A stretch of DNA of 64,000 nucleotides from Plantago ovata (GCA_028274465.1 CM051455.1:89114871-89178870); one strand, 5' to 3'. Positions 54,001 through 64,000 are shown, counted from the stretch's first letter. The notes: generated by a model not told the origin, from the sequence alone. A program made the numbers and translations.

Positions 54001-55193
54001 ATTCAAAAAGAGTTAGCAACAATGAACTCTGACCAACAAGAAATCATCATGAAATATAACAGTCTCAACACTCTTGCTGAAAATTGCAATGAGTTTTATT
54101 TTCTGCACATCACTCCGATGTTGCAATCCATGTCTAAGGGGGAAAAGAAGACCAGAAAAAGCAATCAAACCCCTCCTACTCTGCTGTGGATGTGCCACTA
54201 GAACCTCTTGCTGAAAGAGAGCAAAGTTCTAAAAGACAAGCAAAAACTGAGTTAAATTCAGCAAGTACCAAAAAGAGAAAAACCGCTGCTGAAACTCAAG
54301 ATTTCTGTCACATTGAAAGTCATCACAATCTGAATGAAGATGATGAAGAAGATGATGACAATCAAACAATAGCTCAAGCCATAAGAGCTAGACCCTTAAC
54401 AACCATAACTCCGTCTGGCCACTCAAGGCATTTTTCGTCTGACTCTTTAGCAAGAGATCAAGACAATGCTAAAACAAGAAGAAGAAGGCAAAGACAGGAA
54501 GAGAAAAGGCTGGCCAACATTGCTATTGGCTCCGGCATTGAATATACAAAGACCAGCAATGATGAAACCACTCAGAATGTGATCAGAAACATTCATGGTT
54601 GCTGGATCCTAAAGCTGGAAGATTTGTTGGTAAATGAGTTCTTTCCTACAGCCTGTTTGAATCAGATGTTCAAATGGATTGAACTCAAGGTCCAAAAGAA
54701 GCAAAGGGAAGAATCCCTCCCAAGAAATATTGCTAAGAAATGGTTGAATCTTGAGGTTTATGTAAGAAGAGTTGCCATTGGTAAGACATTTAGACAAGAA
54801 CCAGATATAGTCAAACCACCTGGCATCGCTTTCTATGCTGACCCGGTAACAAAGAAACCAAAGAAAAAACTTGGATTGATTCCTTATGAGTACTTCTATC
54901 TGACTGCTCAGGATCAAGAAGGTGATCTTCTCTGGTTAAGAAAGATTCATCCGAGAAACATTTCAGATACACAGCTTCTCCATGCCAGCAATCGGGTTAT
55001 GCATTTGTGGGTTGTTAACTACATGGAAATGAATGCTGAAAAGCATCATCATACTGCCTGCAAAAATGCAAGAATTCTTCAACTACAAGTCCGTAGGCTA
55101 CTGGAAAACTACGAGAAGGATTGTGTTGAATTCACTGCTCTTGCTGAGAAGAGTGTAAGAGAGATTTTGAGAAAATCCTCTGAAAGAGTTTAA
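51016..55193 (+). pseudogene. Third ORF of SIRE-B, C-terminal ~1,390 codons, with frameshifts
   Basis: A one-base deletion near 51408 (compare 62335) and another shift near 54140-54180 divide it into three frames: 51020-51408, 51409-54201 and about 54150-55193. Features in order: nuclear-localisation-like basic clusters (KSKRRKRKADDD; PKRKRTSNKRKK), repeated V/L-A-E motifs, three intron-like in-frame cassettes (51985-52353), a region with SNWQRYRRMDFSDLHLHL, an acidic block (DDEEEEEDENIPTDPSDDE), three repeats of TGETPV-E, a helical region, and a basic C-terminal part. No membrane segment or furin-like site is evident, so an envelope role is not supported. Function unknown. Confidence 0.7.
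51985..52353 (+). repeat. Three in-frame intron-like cassettes in the SIRE-B third ORF
   Basis: The cassettes are 51985-52059 (75 nt), 52129-52200 (72 nt) and 52279-52353 (75 nt). Each begins GTA after CAGCAG and ends in CAG, with a CTAAT or CTAAA branch-like element 15-25 nt before the end. All are AT-rich, free of stops, and multiples of three. The same three occur in SIRE-A at 62912-62986, 63056-63127 and 63206-63280. Confidence 0.6.
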
Positions 55194-55456
55194 GTCCCTG
55201 CAAAAGTTTCTTGTTAAAAGTTTTTGTTTTCTGATTCTCTGTTATCTACGCTTTCTTGTAAACTCTTGAATGATAACTTTCAGCAATGAATTCTTTTTGA
55301 CTCTTATTGGTTTTTGATTATGCAACTTACTTATGCTTACTGTTTATTAATTCAAGTATGCTTGCATTAATCATCTGATTTATTCAACATCAGAAACCTC
55401 TAAAAGGGTAACAATTAATTTAGCCATGGATTGCTAACATCAAAAAGGGGGAAATT
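55194..55456 (+). other. 3' untranslated stretch and polypurine tract of SIRE-B
   Basis: It is noncoding. The polypurine tract AAAAAGGGGGAAATT (about 55442-55456) is directly before the LTR. Confidence 0.75.
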
Positions 55457-57181
55457 TGTTAGGAAACTTGTAATTTTGATGAGCTATTAACCATGCTAAA
55501 TTAAGAACAGTCCAGTAACTAGTACTCTTAAGGTCCATAGGATTTTAGATTTTTAAAGGACATTGTAAAAGAGGAACGTTTGCTGATAACTTAGATATGT
55601 GTTAGATAAGCTTTTATCTTGGTGTATGACGCATTTTGTTTTCTGAGAAGAAAATAATTTGTTGACACTTAAGTGGATGACGTACCTTAATTTCTGAAAA
55701 GAAATTAATCTATTGACACCTTAGCGTATGATGTATTTTATTTTCTGAAAAGAAAATATCTTATTGATGCTTAGCTTTGATTTTCTGAAAAGAAAATGAC
55801 CTATTGAAGTATTTGCTGAATATGTATTTTGTTTATTACAAACAAATTATTGAAGCAAACAAGAAACCGGTCAGAATCTTGAAGACTTTTTAAGATCTGA
55901 AGACTTGAAGACTTGAAGACTTGAAGATTGCTGAAGACTGGTAAGGCACGTGTTGCTCAGAAAGTGAAATTTTCAGCAACAGCATTGCATAAGTGAAAAT
56001 CTGAAAGACAGAGTAGGTTGTCCTTGCTGAAACTGAGAATAAACACTTGCTGATGAACATATGTGACCTCTTGCTGAATGTACGTGATTATGCGCTCCAA
56101 TGTTACTGTTTGAATTCTATTCAAAGGTGCATTTAATGCAAAGCTTACACAAAGGACATGAAGACTAGAAGACAAACAAAGGTTGCTGCTGAAAGTACAA
56201 AAGCAAGATAGTGACATGTTAAGGAACAAAAGCCTTAGGATTTGAAATTCAAACGGCTCCTTACTTGCACTATAAATAGAGGTCATCAGGCAAAGAGTTG
56301 AAGTGTGTTAACAACGTGATCAAACTCTCACTTGTGCTTAAAACTCACAAACCTTCAAACTCTCTTACTGCCATTGATCCGTTCCAAGACTTAAAGCTTG
56401 AAAAAGCTACTTGTGAAGAAGTAGAACAAACTCGGCTAAGAAATTAGTTAAGTGTTCTTTCTTTCGAACAAGAACAAGTCTTGACACCAGAAACAATCAA
56501 ACTTGTTTACTGCAAAGTATTTCAAGTTGTGTTTCTTAGATTACTTGTTGTAACCGAATAAGTTATAATTAAGTTATCTCACCCAAAAACTCTCTAACTG
56601 AAAATACACCCTTTCAGGCGTGATATTCAGGGGAACTTAATCAAGCATAGTTTTGCTGATTAAAAGTACCAAGTTTGGTGGAGAACAAGGTTGAGTTCTC
56701 TAGTTTAGGTTGGAAACAAAGCAAGTGTGCTTTGGTTTCTGTTGAACCGCTTTAGATAGGAGATTGTAAGGAACCTCAATCATATCTTAGTGGATTCAGT
56801 CCTAGAAAGGACAAAGTGGATTAGTTGGGAGATTACGCCACTCTCAGATACCACTCTAAAAGTGTTTGTGTGATTTACTTACTGCATTTAGCTTTCAGCA
56901 AATTATTTCTGTATTATACACAGTCACTCACATCACTTGCTCAAACACTTTACTTGCTGAAAAAGCACTTATTATTTCAAAGACTTCCGCTCTCTGATTT
57001 TAAGTATCAGCAAACCAAGCTACTGTAAAAAGTAACTTACGCTTGCTGAGAAAGTTATGTTTCAGCAACCTCATTACTGAAAAGTAATAAGTACTTGCTG
57101 AGAAAGTTTTAAACGACAAAAGTTTGAAAAGACTATTCACCCCCCCCTCTAGTCTTTTCTTGTTGTTTAAAGGGACCAACA
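55457..57181 (+). repeat. 3' LTR of SIRE-B
   Basis: TGTTAGGAAACTTG to CCAACA, 1,725 bp. It holds four U3 repeats with stem-loops and TGACG-like motifs (55620-55805), a GAAGACTT minisatellite (about 55885-55935), a TATA box TATAAATA (56271-56278), and a stem-loop with a C-run loop (57126-57159). Confidence 0.85.
55620..55805 (+). repeat. Tandem ~50-65 bp U3 repeats with TGACG motifs
   Basis: There are four units. Each has a stem-loop (TTTTCT-GAGA-AGAAAA; AATTTC-TGAAAA-GAAATT; ATTTTC-TGAAAA-GAAAAT, the last twice) and most have a preceding TGACGC, TGACGT or TGATGT. Placed upstream of the TATA box, they resemble enhancer repeats. Confidence 0.6.
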
Positions 57182-57186
57182 ACAAC

Positions 57187-59936
57187 TCTTGCACATGGAC
57201 TTGTTTGAATCTTCTTCAACAAGCTATGCTGGTAAGAAGTATGGTCTAGTCGTGGTAGATGACTATTCAAGATTCACTTGGGTAGTATTCATCAAGCACA
57301 AATCTGAAACCAAGACTGAAATACCTAACTTGCTGAATAAGCTTGAAGTCATGAAAAATGATAAGGTAAGAGTCATAAGGACAGACCATGGTACTGAGTT
57401 TGTAAACCAGTACATAACTGAATATTGTACCTCCAAAGGTATTCAACATCAGTTATCCTCAGTAAGGACACCACAGCAAAATGGTGTTGCTGAACGGAAG
57501 AATCGTACCCTGAAGGAAGCCGCAAGAACAATGCTTGCTGACACTGAGATAAGTGAGGCTTACTGGGTTGAAGCGATTAATACCGCCTGCTATACTCAGA
57601 ATAGATGTTTAATTACTAAGGAATACAACAAAACTCCTTATGAATTGTTTGCTGGAAGACCTCCTAACATCACTCATCTAAGAGTATTTGGTTGCAAGTG
57701 TTTCGTTCTTAACAATGGTAGAGAATACCTAAGAACATTTCAACCAAAGGCAGACGAAGCGATATTTCTTGGCTACTCCTTGCATAGTAAAGCTTACAGA
57801 ATTTACAACAAAAGGCACTAAATATTGAAGAATCTGTGCATGTTGTATTCTACGAAAAGACACAAGGTATGCCTGCTGAAGAAGAAATATCAGAATGTAT
57901 GAAAAAGCTAATCATAAATGAGCAAAGAACTGAATCTGATGCTAGACAAATCAAGTCAATTGAACTAAATGATGATTCTGACAATGATTCTCCTCCCCCG
58001 AGTCATGACAAGATGAATATAGTTCACGACAAGGAATTTCCAGCAAAAGATGCGGTTGCTCCGGAAGTTGCTGAAATTACGCAATCTCCAGTGCCTGCTG
58101 ATGAAATATCTCAACCCAGCAATGCTGAACAAGCAGTTGCTGACGATCAAATCTCAGCAGAGACACAAATTCCCAGTAGTACTGAACAAGTACATACTGA
58201 AGAGTCACATGCTGATGAGCAAACATATCCTGATCCAACAAACAGGAAACCTGTTAATAAATGGATTAGAGATCATCCCTCTACGGATATGATTGGCGAT
58301 ATTAATAAACGCCAAGTGACTAGATCCAAAGCTACTCAAGGACTTGCTGAAGAAGCAACTGTCGTGGAAGTAGAATCTTTATTCTCTTGCTTTGTTTCAG
58401 AAATTGAACCTAAAACCATAGAAGAAGCTTTGAGCATTCTGAATGGATAAAGGCAATGCAAGAAGAATTGGATCAATTTGAAAGAAACAAAGTATGGAAA
58501 CTTGTGCCACTTGCTGAAAATAAGAAAGCTATTGGTACAAAGTGGGTGTTCAGAAACAAGCTGAGCGAGTCTGGTGAAGTAACAAGAAACAAAGCACGCT
58601 TAGTTGCTGAAGGTTACTGTCAGACTGAAGGATTGGACTATGATGAGTCTTACGCTCCAGTTGCAAGATTGGATGCTATTAGGCTTTTCTTGGCCTTTGC
58701 TGCTCACAATGACTTCATTGTTTACCAAATGGATGTTAAGAGTGCATTCTTAAATGGTGAACTTGCTGAAGAAGTCTACCTAGAACAACCCCCCGGCTTT
58801 GAACTTCCCTCAGAAACCAAGATGGTATATAAGCTTCAGAAAGCTGTATATGGTCTAAAGCAAGCACCAAGAGCATGGTATGATACCTTAGCTAAGTTCT
58901 TGCTGGAAAATGGTTTCAAGAAAGGTGAAGTTGACAAAACTCTTTTTACCATGAACCATGATGGTAAATTAATCTTAGTCCAAATTTATGTGGATGACAT
59001 AATTTTTGGATCTAAGGACAAGCAACTTTGTGAGGATTTTGCCAAACTCATGACAAATAAGTTTGAAATGAGTATGATGGGAAAATTGAATTATTTCCTA
59101 GGGTTGCAAGTCAAGCAACTCAAAGATGGAATATTCATAAATCAAGCAAAGTATGCGAAAGAAATGCTCATAAAGTTTAGGATCAAAGAGGATGAAAAAC
59201 CTGAAAAGATCCCTATGAGTGTTGGTACCAAATTGGGCTATACTAAAGAGGACAAAAGTGTTGAAGAACACAAGTATAGGAAGCTCATTGGTTCCTTGTT
59301 GTATTTAACAGCAAGTAGACCTGACATTCAGTATGCTGTTTGTGTGTGTGCAAGATTCCAATCGGATCCAAAAGAATCACACTACAAAAAGGCAATTAAA
59401 TACTGAAATATGTTAAAGGTACAGTCAATGTTGGATTATGGTATCCAAAAGATTCTGGACTTGAATTGGTTGGCTATTCTGATGCTGATCATGGTGGATC
59501 AACTCTTGATAGAAAAAGTACCTCTGGAACTTGTCAGTTTTTGGGTACTAGATTAATATCATGGTTCAGCAAGAAGCAAACGTGTGTCACCAATTCATCT
59601 ACAGAATCTGAATACATTGCAGCTGGTTGTTGCACAGCTCAAATCCTATGGATTCAGCAACAATTAAGAGATTATGGTATTTCTGCAAAGAAAACACCAA
59701 TCTTTTGTGATAATACAAGTGCTATTGCAATTACGCAAAATCCTAAGTTTCACTCTAGGACCAAGCACATTGATATTAGACATCATTTCATTAGAGATCA
59801 TGTGGAAAAAGGTGATATTGAGGTTGTGAAAGTAGGTACTGAAGATCAGCTTGCTGACATCTTTACCAAGCCCCTACCGGATAATAGGTTCGCAATGTTA
59901 AGGTATAACCTTGGATTGATTGAACTACCTCAATAA
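57187..59936 (+). pseudogene. SIRE-A pol, main part, with single-base frameshifts
   Basis: Integrase core (D-D-E in [14 protein letters not shown] and [11 protein letters not shown]), reverse transcriptase ([18 protein letters not shown]) and RNase H (GYSDADHGGSTLDRKSTSGT; TKPLPDNRFAML) are complete. Frameshifts from one-base losses lie near 57815, 58430 and 59402, mostly in short homopolymers. Otherwise it is close to a full SIRE pol and the best reference for the other copies. Confidence 0.85.
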
Positions 59937-59956
59937 ATAATACACTTGGCAGAATG

Positions 59957-60316
59957 CTGAAACAGGTATTCAGCAAGCCAAAGTATTCTTGTCCAAAAGA
60001 CCAAGTCACTGATTTCTTCTAAGAAATGATAAGTCACAACATGATTGCTGAAACAGGCATTCAACAAGTAATTCCTTCAAAACAGGTATTTGTTAGGAAA
60101 CTTGATCACTTGCTGAGACAGGAACTCAGTAAGTGAAAGAATCTAAGGATTGCTGAGACGGGTACTTAGACAATCAAAAAGATACTGAAACAGGTATTGA
60201 AGTATCAAAGGAATTTTCTGAAACAGGAATTTAGAGAAAGAGCAAAACCTCATCTCTCAGATTTTACCAAAGGATGTCTCAAATTGCAATAAGAATTTAC
60301 TGATACGGGAAATCAG
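59957..60316 (+). repeat. Array of eight 17-nt stem-loops in the pol to third-ORF spacer of SIRE-A
   Basis: Units: 59957-59973, 60048-60064, 60076-60094 (degenerate), 60113-60129, 60153-60169, 60185-60201, 60218-60234 and 60300-60316. The pattern is a 5-bp stem closing the 7-nt loop ACRGGNA. Unit 1 is CTGAA/TTCAG, unit 4 CTGAG/CTCAG, unit 8 CTGAT/ATCAG, so the closing pair changes A-T, G-C, T-A while the loop stays. Confidence 0.8.
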
Positions 60317-60351
60317 AAATATCTTTTAAACTTAGAAATTATGAGATATCT

Positions 60352-60364
60352 AAGTAAGGGGGAA
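60352..60364 (+). promoter_or_regulatory. Internal polypurine-like tract after the stem-loop array
   Basis: AAGTAAGGGGGAA resembles the real tract before the SIRE LTR (AAAAAGGGGGAAATT). It is also present in SIRE-B (minus, about 19550-19562) and SIRE-C (about 37735-37748). Confidence 0.45.
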
Positions 60365-60379
60365 CTTTCAGCAAGAAGC

Positions 60380-60845
60380 TAGATTGTTAATTCAAACTCG
60401 CTGAAAAGATTCTTGTCTATTTCAGCAAGCAATCTATCCCTTATTACTCGGTAAAATCAATTTGTGACGTTAAGCTGGCACAGATAAACTCGCAATAAAT
60501 CATGACATGAAATTCAATCGTGGCCATTGATTAAAAGGAGTTACTAATCTAACGGCTAACAAAACAAAGAGAGAGAGTGCTCTGACGGTTTTAGTTAGTG
60601 GGCCACTACGCATTTAATGCAAAGGCTCCACTATCTCCAGTGTTTCTCTGTTTTACCCTTGCTGAGAACTCAAATCGATTGAGTTTCTCACACACCAGAG
60701 ACACTATATAAAGAAGGAGTTAGAGAAATGACAAAATTCTTTAACTCACATTTCCTTTCTCTGCAATTTCTAGCCTGAAACTACTGTACTTCCGATCAAA
60801 AAGCAAACTATCTTTTTCGTACAATTTCTTGCTCTATATAAAGAA
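60380..60845 (+). promoter_or_regulatory. Putative internal promoter and leader of the third ORF (SIRE-A)
   Basis: Two TATA-like boxes occur: TATATAAAG at 60715-60723 and TATATAAAG at 60835-60843, the second almost touching the ATG at 60846. The first is preceded by a GAGAGAGAG tract and TGACGG/TGACGT motifs. The layout is kept in SIRE-B and, up to the gap, in SIRE-C. Confidence 0.4.
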
Positions 60846-63800
60846 ATGGCTCCCAAGAGACAGTCATCTAAGTCCTCAAAATCGTCAAAGGTTGACAGTG
60901 CTGAAACAGGCATTGCTCCGGTGACTTCTCTGACCCAAAACACAGCGAAAGTTGTGTTCAAAAACGACCGAATCACTGAAAAACCTATGCCTCCGTCATA
61001 TCTTGACACTGCAAAGTGTGAGATGTTGATGCAATGGGGAGGATTTGCAAAGAAAAGTACATTCGGTACTTTTATGAACAAGAACTTGATGACCAAAATG
61101 AAGAGGCGCTTGAGTTCATCAAGCAGCAAGGCCTCATGAACTTTATCTCTGCTCGCACTAAGCAAGTGAGCATGATTGATACTATGGAGTTCTACAACAA
61201 TGCAGAAATCCAGTCCCTTACAGACAGTAATGGAATCACTGAAAAAGTGATCCTTACTTATGTTCAGAACACGCAAATCATCCTGAAATGGACTGATTTA
61301 GCGGAGATTTTTCAGATTCCAACCAATGGAACTGAAGACGACGTCACTGCCACTGACGAAGAAATTGAAGCTTTCTACAGTGACGTCAGAAATGCAAAAA
61401 TGAAGAAAGGCGAGATAGCTCCCGTGAATTGGACAAAGCACGTTAAGAGAAAGCATCTCTGTCCTTCACTTGGTCTAGTAGCTCTGCTACTGATTAAAGT
61501 TCTTGACTCCCAAGTCGGAGGAATTGACCAAGTAGGCCTGAGAAGATGGCCATTGCTGATGCATATCCATGAGAATAAATCGGAACTTAACTGGGCTAAG
61601 TACATTTTGAACAGGCTTGTTGATTGTGTTACTAAGTTTAAGGTAAAGGTAGAAGACAACAAGGTCTCACCTTCCTTTCCAGTTATGTATGGAATCAAGA
61701 TATGCTATATCCTTGAACACTTCAGGATTCAGCTAAGAAACCCATTGCCAATCAAGAAATCTGTGTGCAATGTGGGAAGATCTTTCTACAAGCAGAATGT
61801 ACCTAAGATTGCTGGAAAGAAATCCAAGAAGACAACAACTGCAAATGTTGTCAGCACAAGCCAGCAAGAAAGGTATACAACAGCTGCAGATGTTACCACT
61901 CAGCAACTTAGAGATGAAACTGTTGTTGGTGGTGGTAACACAAATGAAACTGCTGTAGAAAATCAACAAGGTACGTGTACAAGAGCCGTTGCTGAAAATG
62001 CAACAATAGATGACTCTGGGAAACCGGAGAAATCTAAAAGAAGAAAGAGGAAAGCTGATGATGACACTCAGACTGCAGCGTCATCAGCAAATCCCGTACC
62101 TAAGAGGAAACGGACAAGTAACAAAAGAAAGAAGACACTGGCTTCTCAGTCAGTCCCCAACGTCCAAGACTCCTCAGTCAATTCCCAGACAAATGCTGAA
62201 ACGCATTTGCCAGTAGATGTTGCTGAGATAATTACTGAAACATACATCAGCAATGTTGAAGTGTTTGCGGAAGCCTTCAACAATCAACTTAACGTTGATA
62301 ACTCTACTGAGAATAGACCACAAGGCAGTGGAAATGAAATTCCTGCCCAAGTCCCAGATATCTACTTTGTAGATAATCTAGATGATCAAACCATGGAACC
62401 AGTAAGCAACATTGCTGCTGATATGCAAAGAGAGGCACTTGCTGATGCTGCTGAACAGATGGTTGCTGAACAAGCAACTCATCAAGTTGCTGAAACCCAG
62501 CTTGCTGATGGACCAGTTGCTGAGATAGCAATGGTACCAGTTCCTGAAGTTGCTGAAACTCAAGAAGTATCATTCAAAGACGCATCTCTTGATGCTGAGA
62601 ATGCTGGCCCAAGTTCACCCAAGACTTCAATTGACAAAGTCCAGCTTGTACTGGAAGATTTAAGCAAACAAATGGAGTTGGAGATTGAAGAATCATCCAA
62701 CAAGTCAATTGAACTCTTCATGACAAGCAGTGAGCTTAAAGGTCAAGTTGCTTCTGCTCAACTTGTCAATTCAGAGACAAGGGAGATTGCTGAAACCGCA
62801 CAGCTTTCTCAGTTAGAGCAAACTCAGAAGTCTGCTGAAGAAACAGTCCAAGAAGCTGAAGAAACTGTTAATGCTGAAAGGACTGAGCCACAACCTGTCC
62901 TTCCTCAGCAGGTAGTTAATTCAACCATCAGTAAAACTTCAAATTCTGAAACTTATTCTTTTGCTAATATTATACTATCTCTACAGACTTCTCAAGATAC
63001 AAGTCAGATGGTTGCTGAAGCCTCTGAACCAGAACCAACACTCCCTGCTCAGCAGGTAGTTAATAATTTTGGTATAAAAACTAAGTTTGACAGCTTAGTA
63101 CTTGTGTCTAATTTTAATTTATTTCAGGATGAACAAATGGAGGATGCTACCCCAGCTCCTCATGGAATGGAAATTGTACTACATGAGCTTGCTGACTCTC
63201 AGCAGGTAAATCATGTTTCAAATTTAAACTCTAAAACAATTCTCCAAACCAATCCTGATCTAAATAAAATTCTTTTTCAGGCTCAAAGGAGACCACTGAA
63301 ATGGTACTCATCACTGAAGCTCAGCAAGTAAGTTCTGAAGAACTTTACTTAAGCTTCAAGAGGACAACTTTGTCTAGAGTTGCTAAGTCCGTCAGCAACT
63401 GGCAAAGATATAGGAGAATGGACTTCTCAGATCTTCACCTTCATCTCTCAAATGAGAAAAAGAGATCTTCGCTGCTGAAGCTCGAAACATTTGTCCATTC
63501 CATACTTCCTGACGAAATGACATATTCTCAGCAAATGAGTTCAAATCTGATTGCTCAAATCAGAGAGAATATGAAGGCCAAATTTAAGAGTGCCTCTCCA
63601 GCTGAACAAGCTGTGATGCTCAAAGGCTCGTTTGTTCCTGTGGTGGCTGATCCCCACAAACTAACTGAGGAAGAGGAAGTGACAAGTGTTGCTTTGTACA
63701 AGCACGTTGAGCTAGTCATCTTGACTGATGATGAAGAAGAAGAAGAAGATGAGAACATTCCCACTGATCCCAGTGATGATGAAGGGAAAGATTCTAAGGA

Positions 63801-64000
63801 CAAAAAGGATGAAGATGATGACAATCAAGGTCCAAGTCCTGGTGCTGGTGGATTAAAGTTGACAGCTGCTGAAACTAATCCCTCTGACAATCAGCAAGCT
63901 GATCAACAACAATCTCAGCAAGAATCTCAACCTCCTCCTGCTGCTGCTGAAAATCAAGCACCTGTACAAGGTGCTGATACTGAAGAAGAATACGCCAGAA
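60846..64000 (+). pseudogene. Third ORF of SIRE-A, partial at the window edge, with two frameshifts
   Basis: It starts MAPKRQSSKSSKSSK. A one-base loss in an A run near 61055 and another near 63290 (both compared with SIRE-B) shift the frame; the longest open segment is 61034-63331. Content is as in SIRE-B: conserved N-terminal ~300 residues, two basic nuclear-localisation-like clusters, AE-rich repeats, the three intron-like cassettes, then the acidic block at about 63730-63830. It runs off the window before its C-terminal third. Confidence 0.75.

Larger units (their letters stand above)
51016..57181 (+). mobile_element. SIRE-B: right part (rest of third ORF and 3' LTR)
   Basis: It continues the third ORF exactly where 17955 stops (shared AAATG), then a 3' untranslated stretch, polypurine tract and 3' LTR, ending at 57181 before the ACAAC target duplication. 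Confidence 0.85.
57182..64000 (+). mobile_element. SIRE-A: right part (rest of pol, stem-loop spacer, third ORF)
   Basis: It continues pol from the ACAAC target duplication, then the spacer with the stem-loop array, then the third ORF, which leaves the window at 64000. The 3' LTR is beyond the window. Confidence 0.85.

Noticed and set aside
55957..56286. Conserved 109-codon antisense ORF in SIRE LTRs (also at 25884 and 30745)
   Set aside because: It recurs only because the LTRs are near-identical copies; it is antisense across the U3/TATA region and has no protein-like conservation evidence.
57189..57821. Reading 57189 as the start of an independent integrase gene
   Set aside because: It is the continuation of SIRE-A pol after the SIRE-B insertion; the upstream half is at 27314-26686.
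59957..60316. CRISPR array as an explanation for the regularly repeated stem-loops
   Set aside because: This is a plant genome; units are 17 nt with irregular spacing and imperfect identity, inside a retrotransposon.

Overview
The window is from a plant nuclear genome, very probably a eudicot. It consists almost entirely of nested LTR retrotransposons, and I found no convincing single-copy host gene, tRNA, rRNA or CRISPR array. The plant assignment rests on the element families: Ty1/copia SIRE-type elements with a large third ORF, another Ty1/copia element of Angela/Tork flavour, a Tekay/Del-like chromovirus, and Athila-type Ty3/gypsy elements with a tRNA-Asp primer site. All names used here (Athila-1/2/3, SIRE-A/B/C) are local labels.

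Layout, left to right. 1-5377: Athila-1, minus strand, carrying gag-protease but no reverse transcriptase, inserted in the gag of a chromovirus (5378-7225, minus). The chromovirus sits in the 5' LTR of a copia element (7226-14023, plus) whose polyprotein has one in-frame stop. The copia 3' LTR is split at 14023 by Athila-2 (left half 14024-17954, plus). 17955-26680: SIRE-B (minus) without its 3' end. 26681-31543: 5' part of SIRE-A (minus). 31544-38835: SIRE-C (plus), decayed and holding a 100-N assembly gap. 38836-42456: Athila-3 (minus), inserted in a remnant of a SIRE third ORF (42457-42774). 42775-45495: a SIRE LTR (plus) with a solo Athila LTR inside it (44106-45379). 45496-45599: a chromovirus LTR scrap. 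45600-46784: the rest of the copia 3' LTR (minus). 46790-51015: the right half of Athila-2 (minus). 51016-57181: the rest of SIRE-B (plus). 57182-64000: the rest of SIRE-A (plus), leaving the window inside its third ORF.

The main structural result is that three different elements (the copia LTR, Athila-2 and the SIRE-B/SIRE-A nest) are each cut into two pieces lying in opposite orientation on the two sides of 17955-51015. Reversing that ~33 kb segment restores all of them, including matching 5-bp target-site duplications (ATAGA for Athila-2, ACAAC for SIRE-B). The segment therefore looks like an inversion. Both junctions share 5 bp (CATTT/AAATG), one breakpoint falling in Athila-2 noncoding DNA and the other in the third ORF of SIRE-B.

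The main sequence-level results concern RNA-like structure and an odd gene inside the elements. The SIRE spacer between pol and the third ORF carries eight copies of a 17-nt stem-loop whose stem changes in a compensatory way while the loop ACRGGNA is kept. The third ORF is about 1,760 codons, looks nuclear rather than envelope-like, and contains three regularly spaced, in-frame, intron-like cassettes of 75, 72 and 75 nt. The Athila-type elements carry two small stem-loops with compensatory changes. They also carry clusters of palindromes whose core sequence is shared between an element's own LTR and its internal region but differs between subfamilies.
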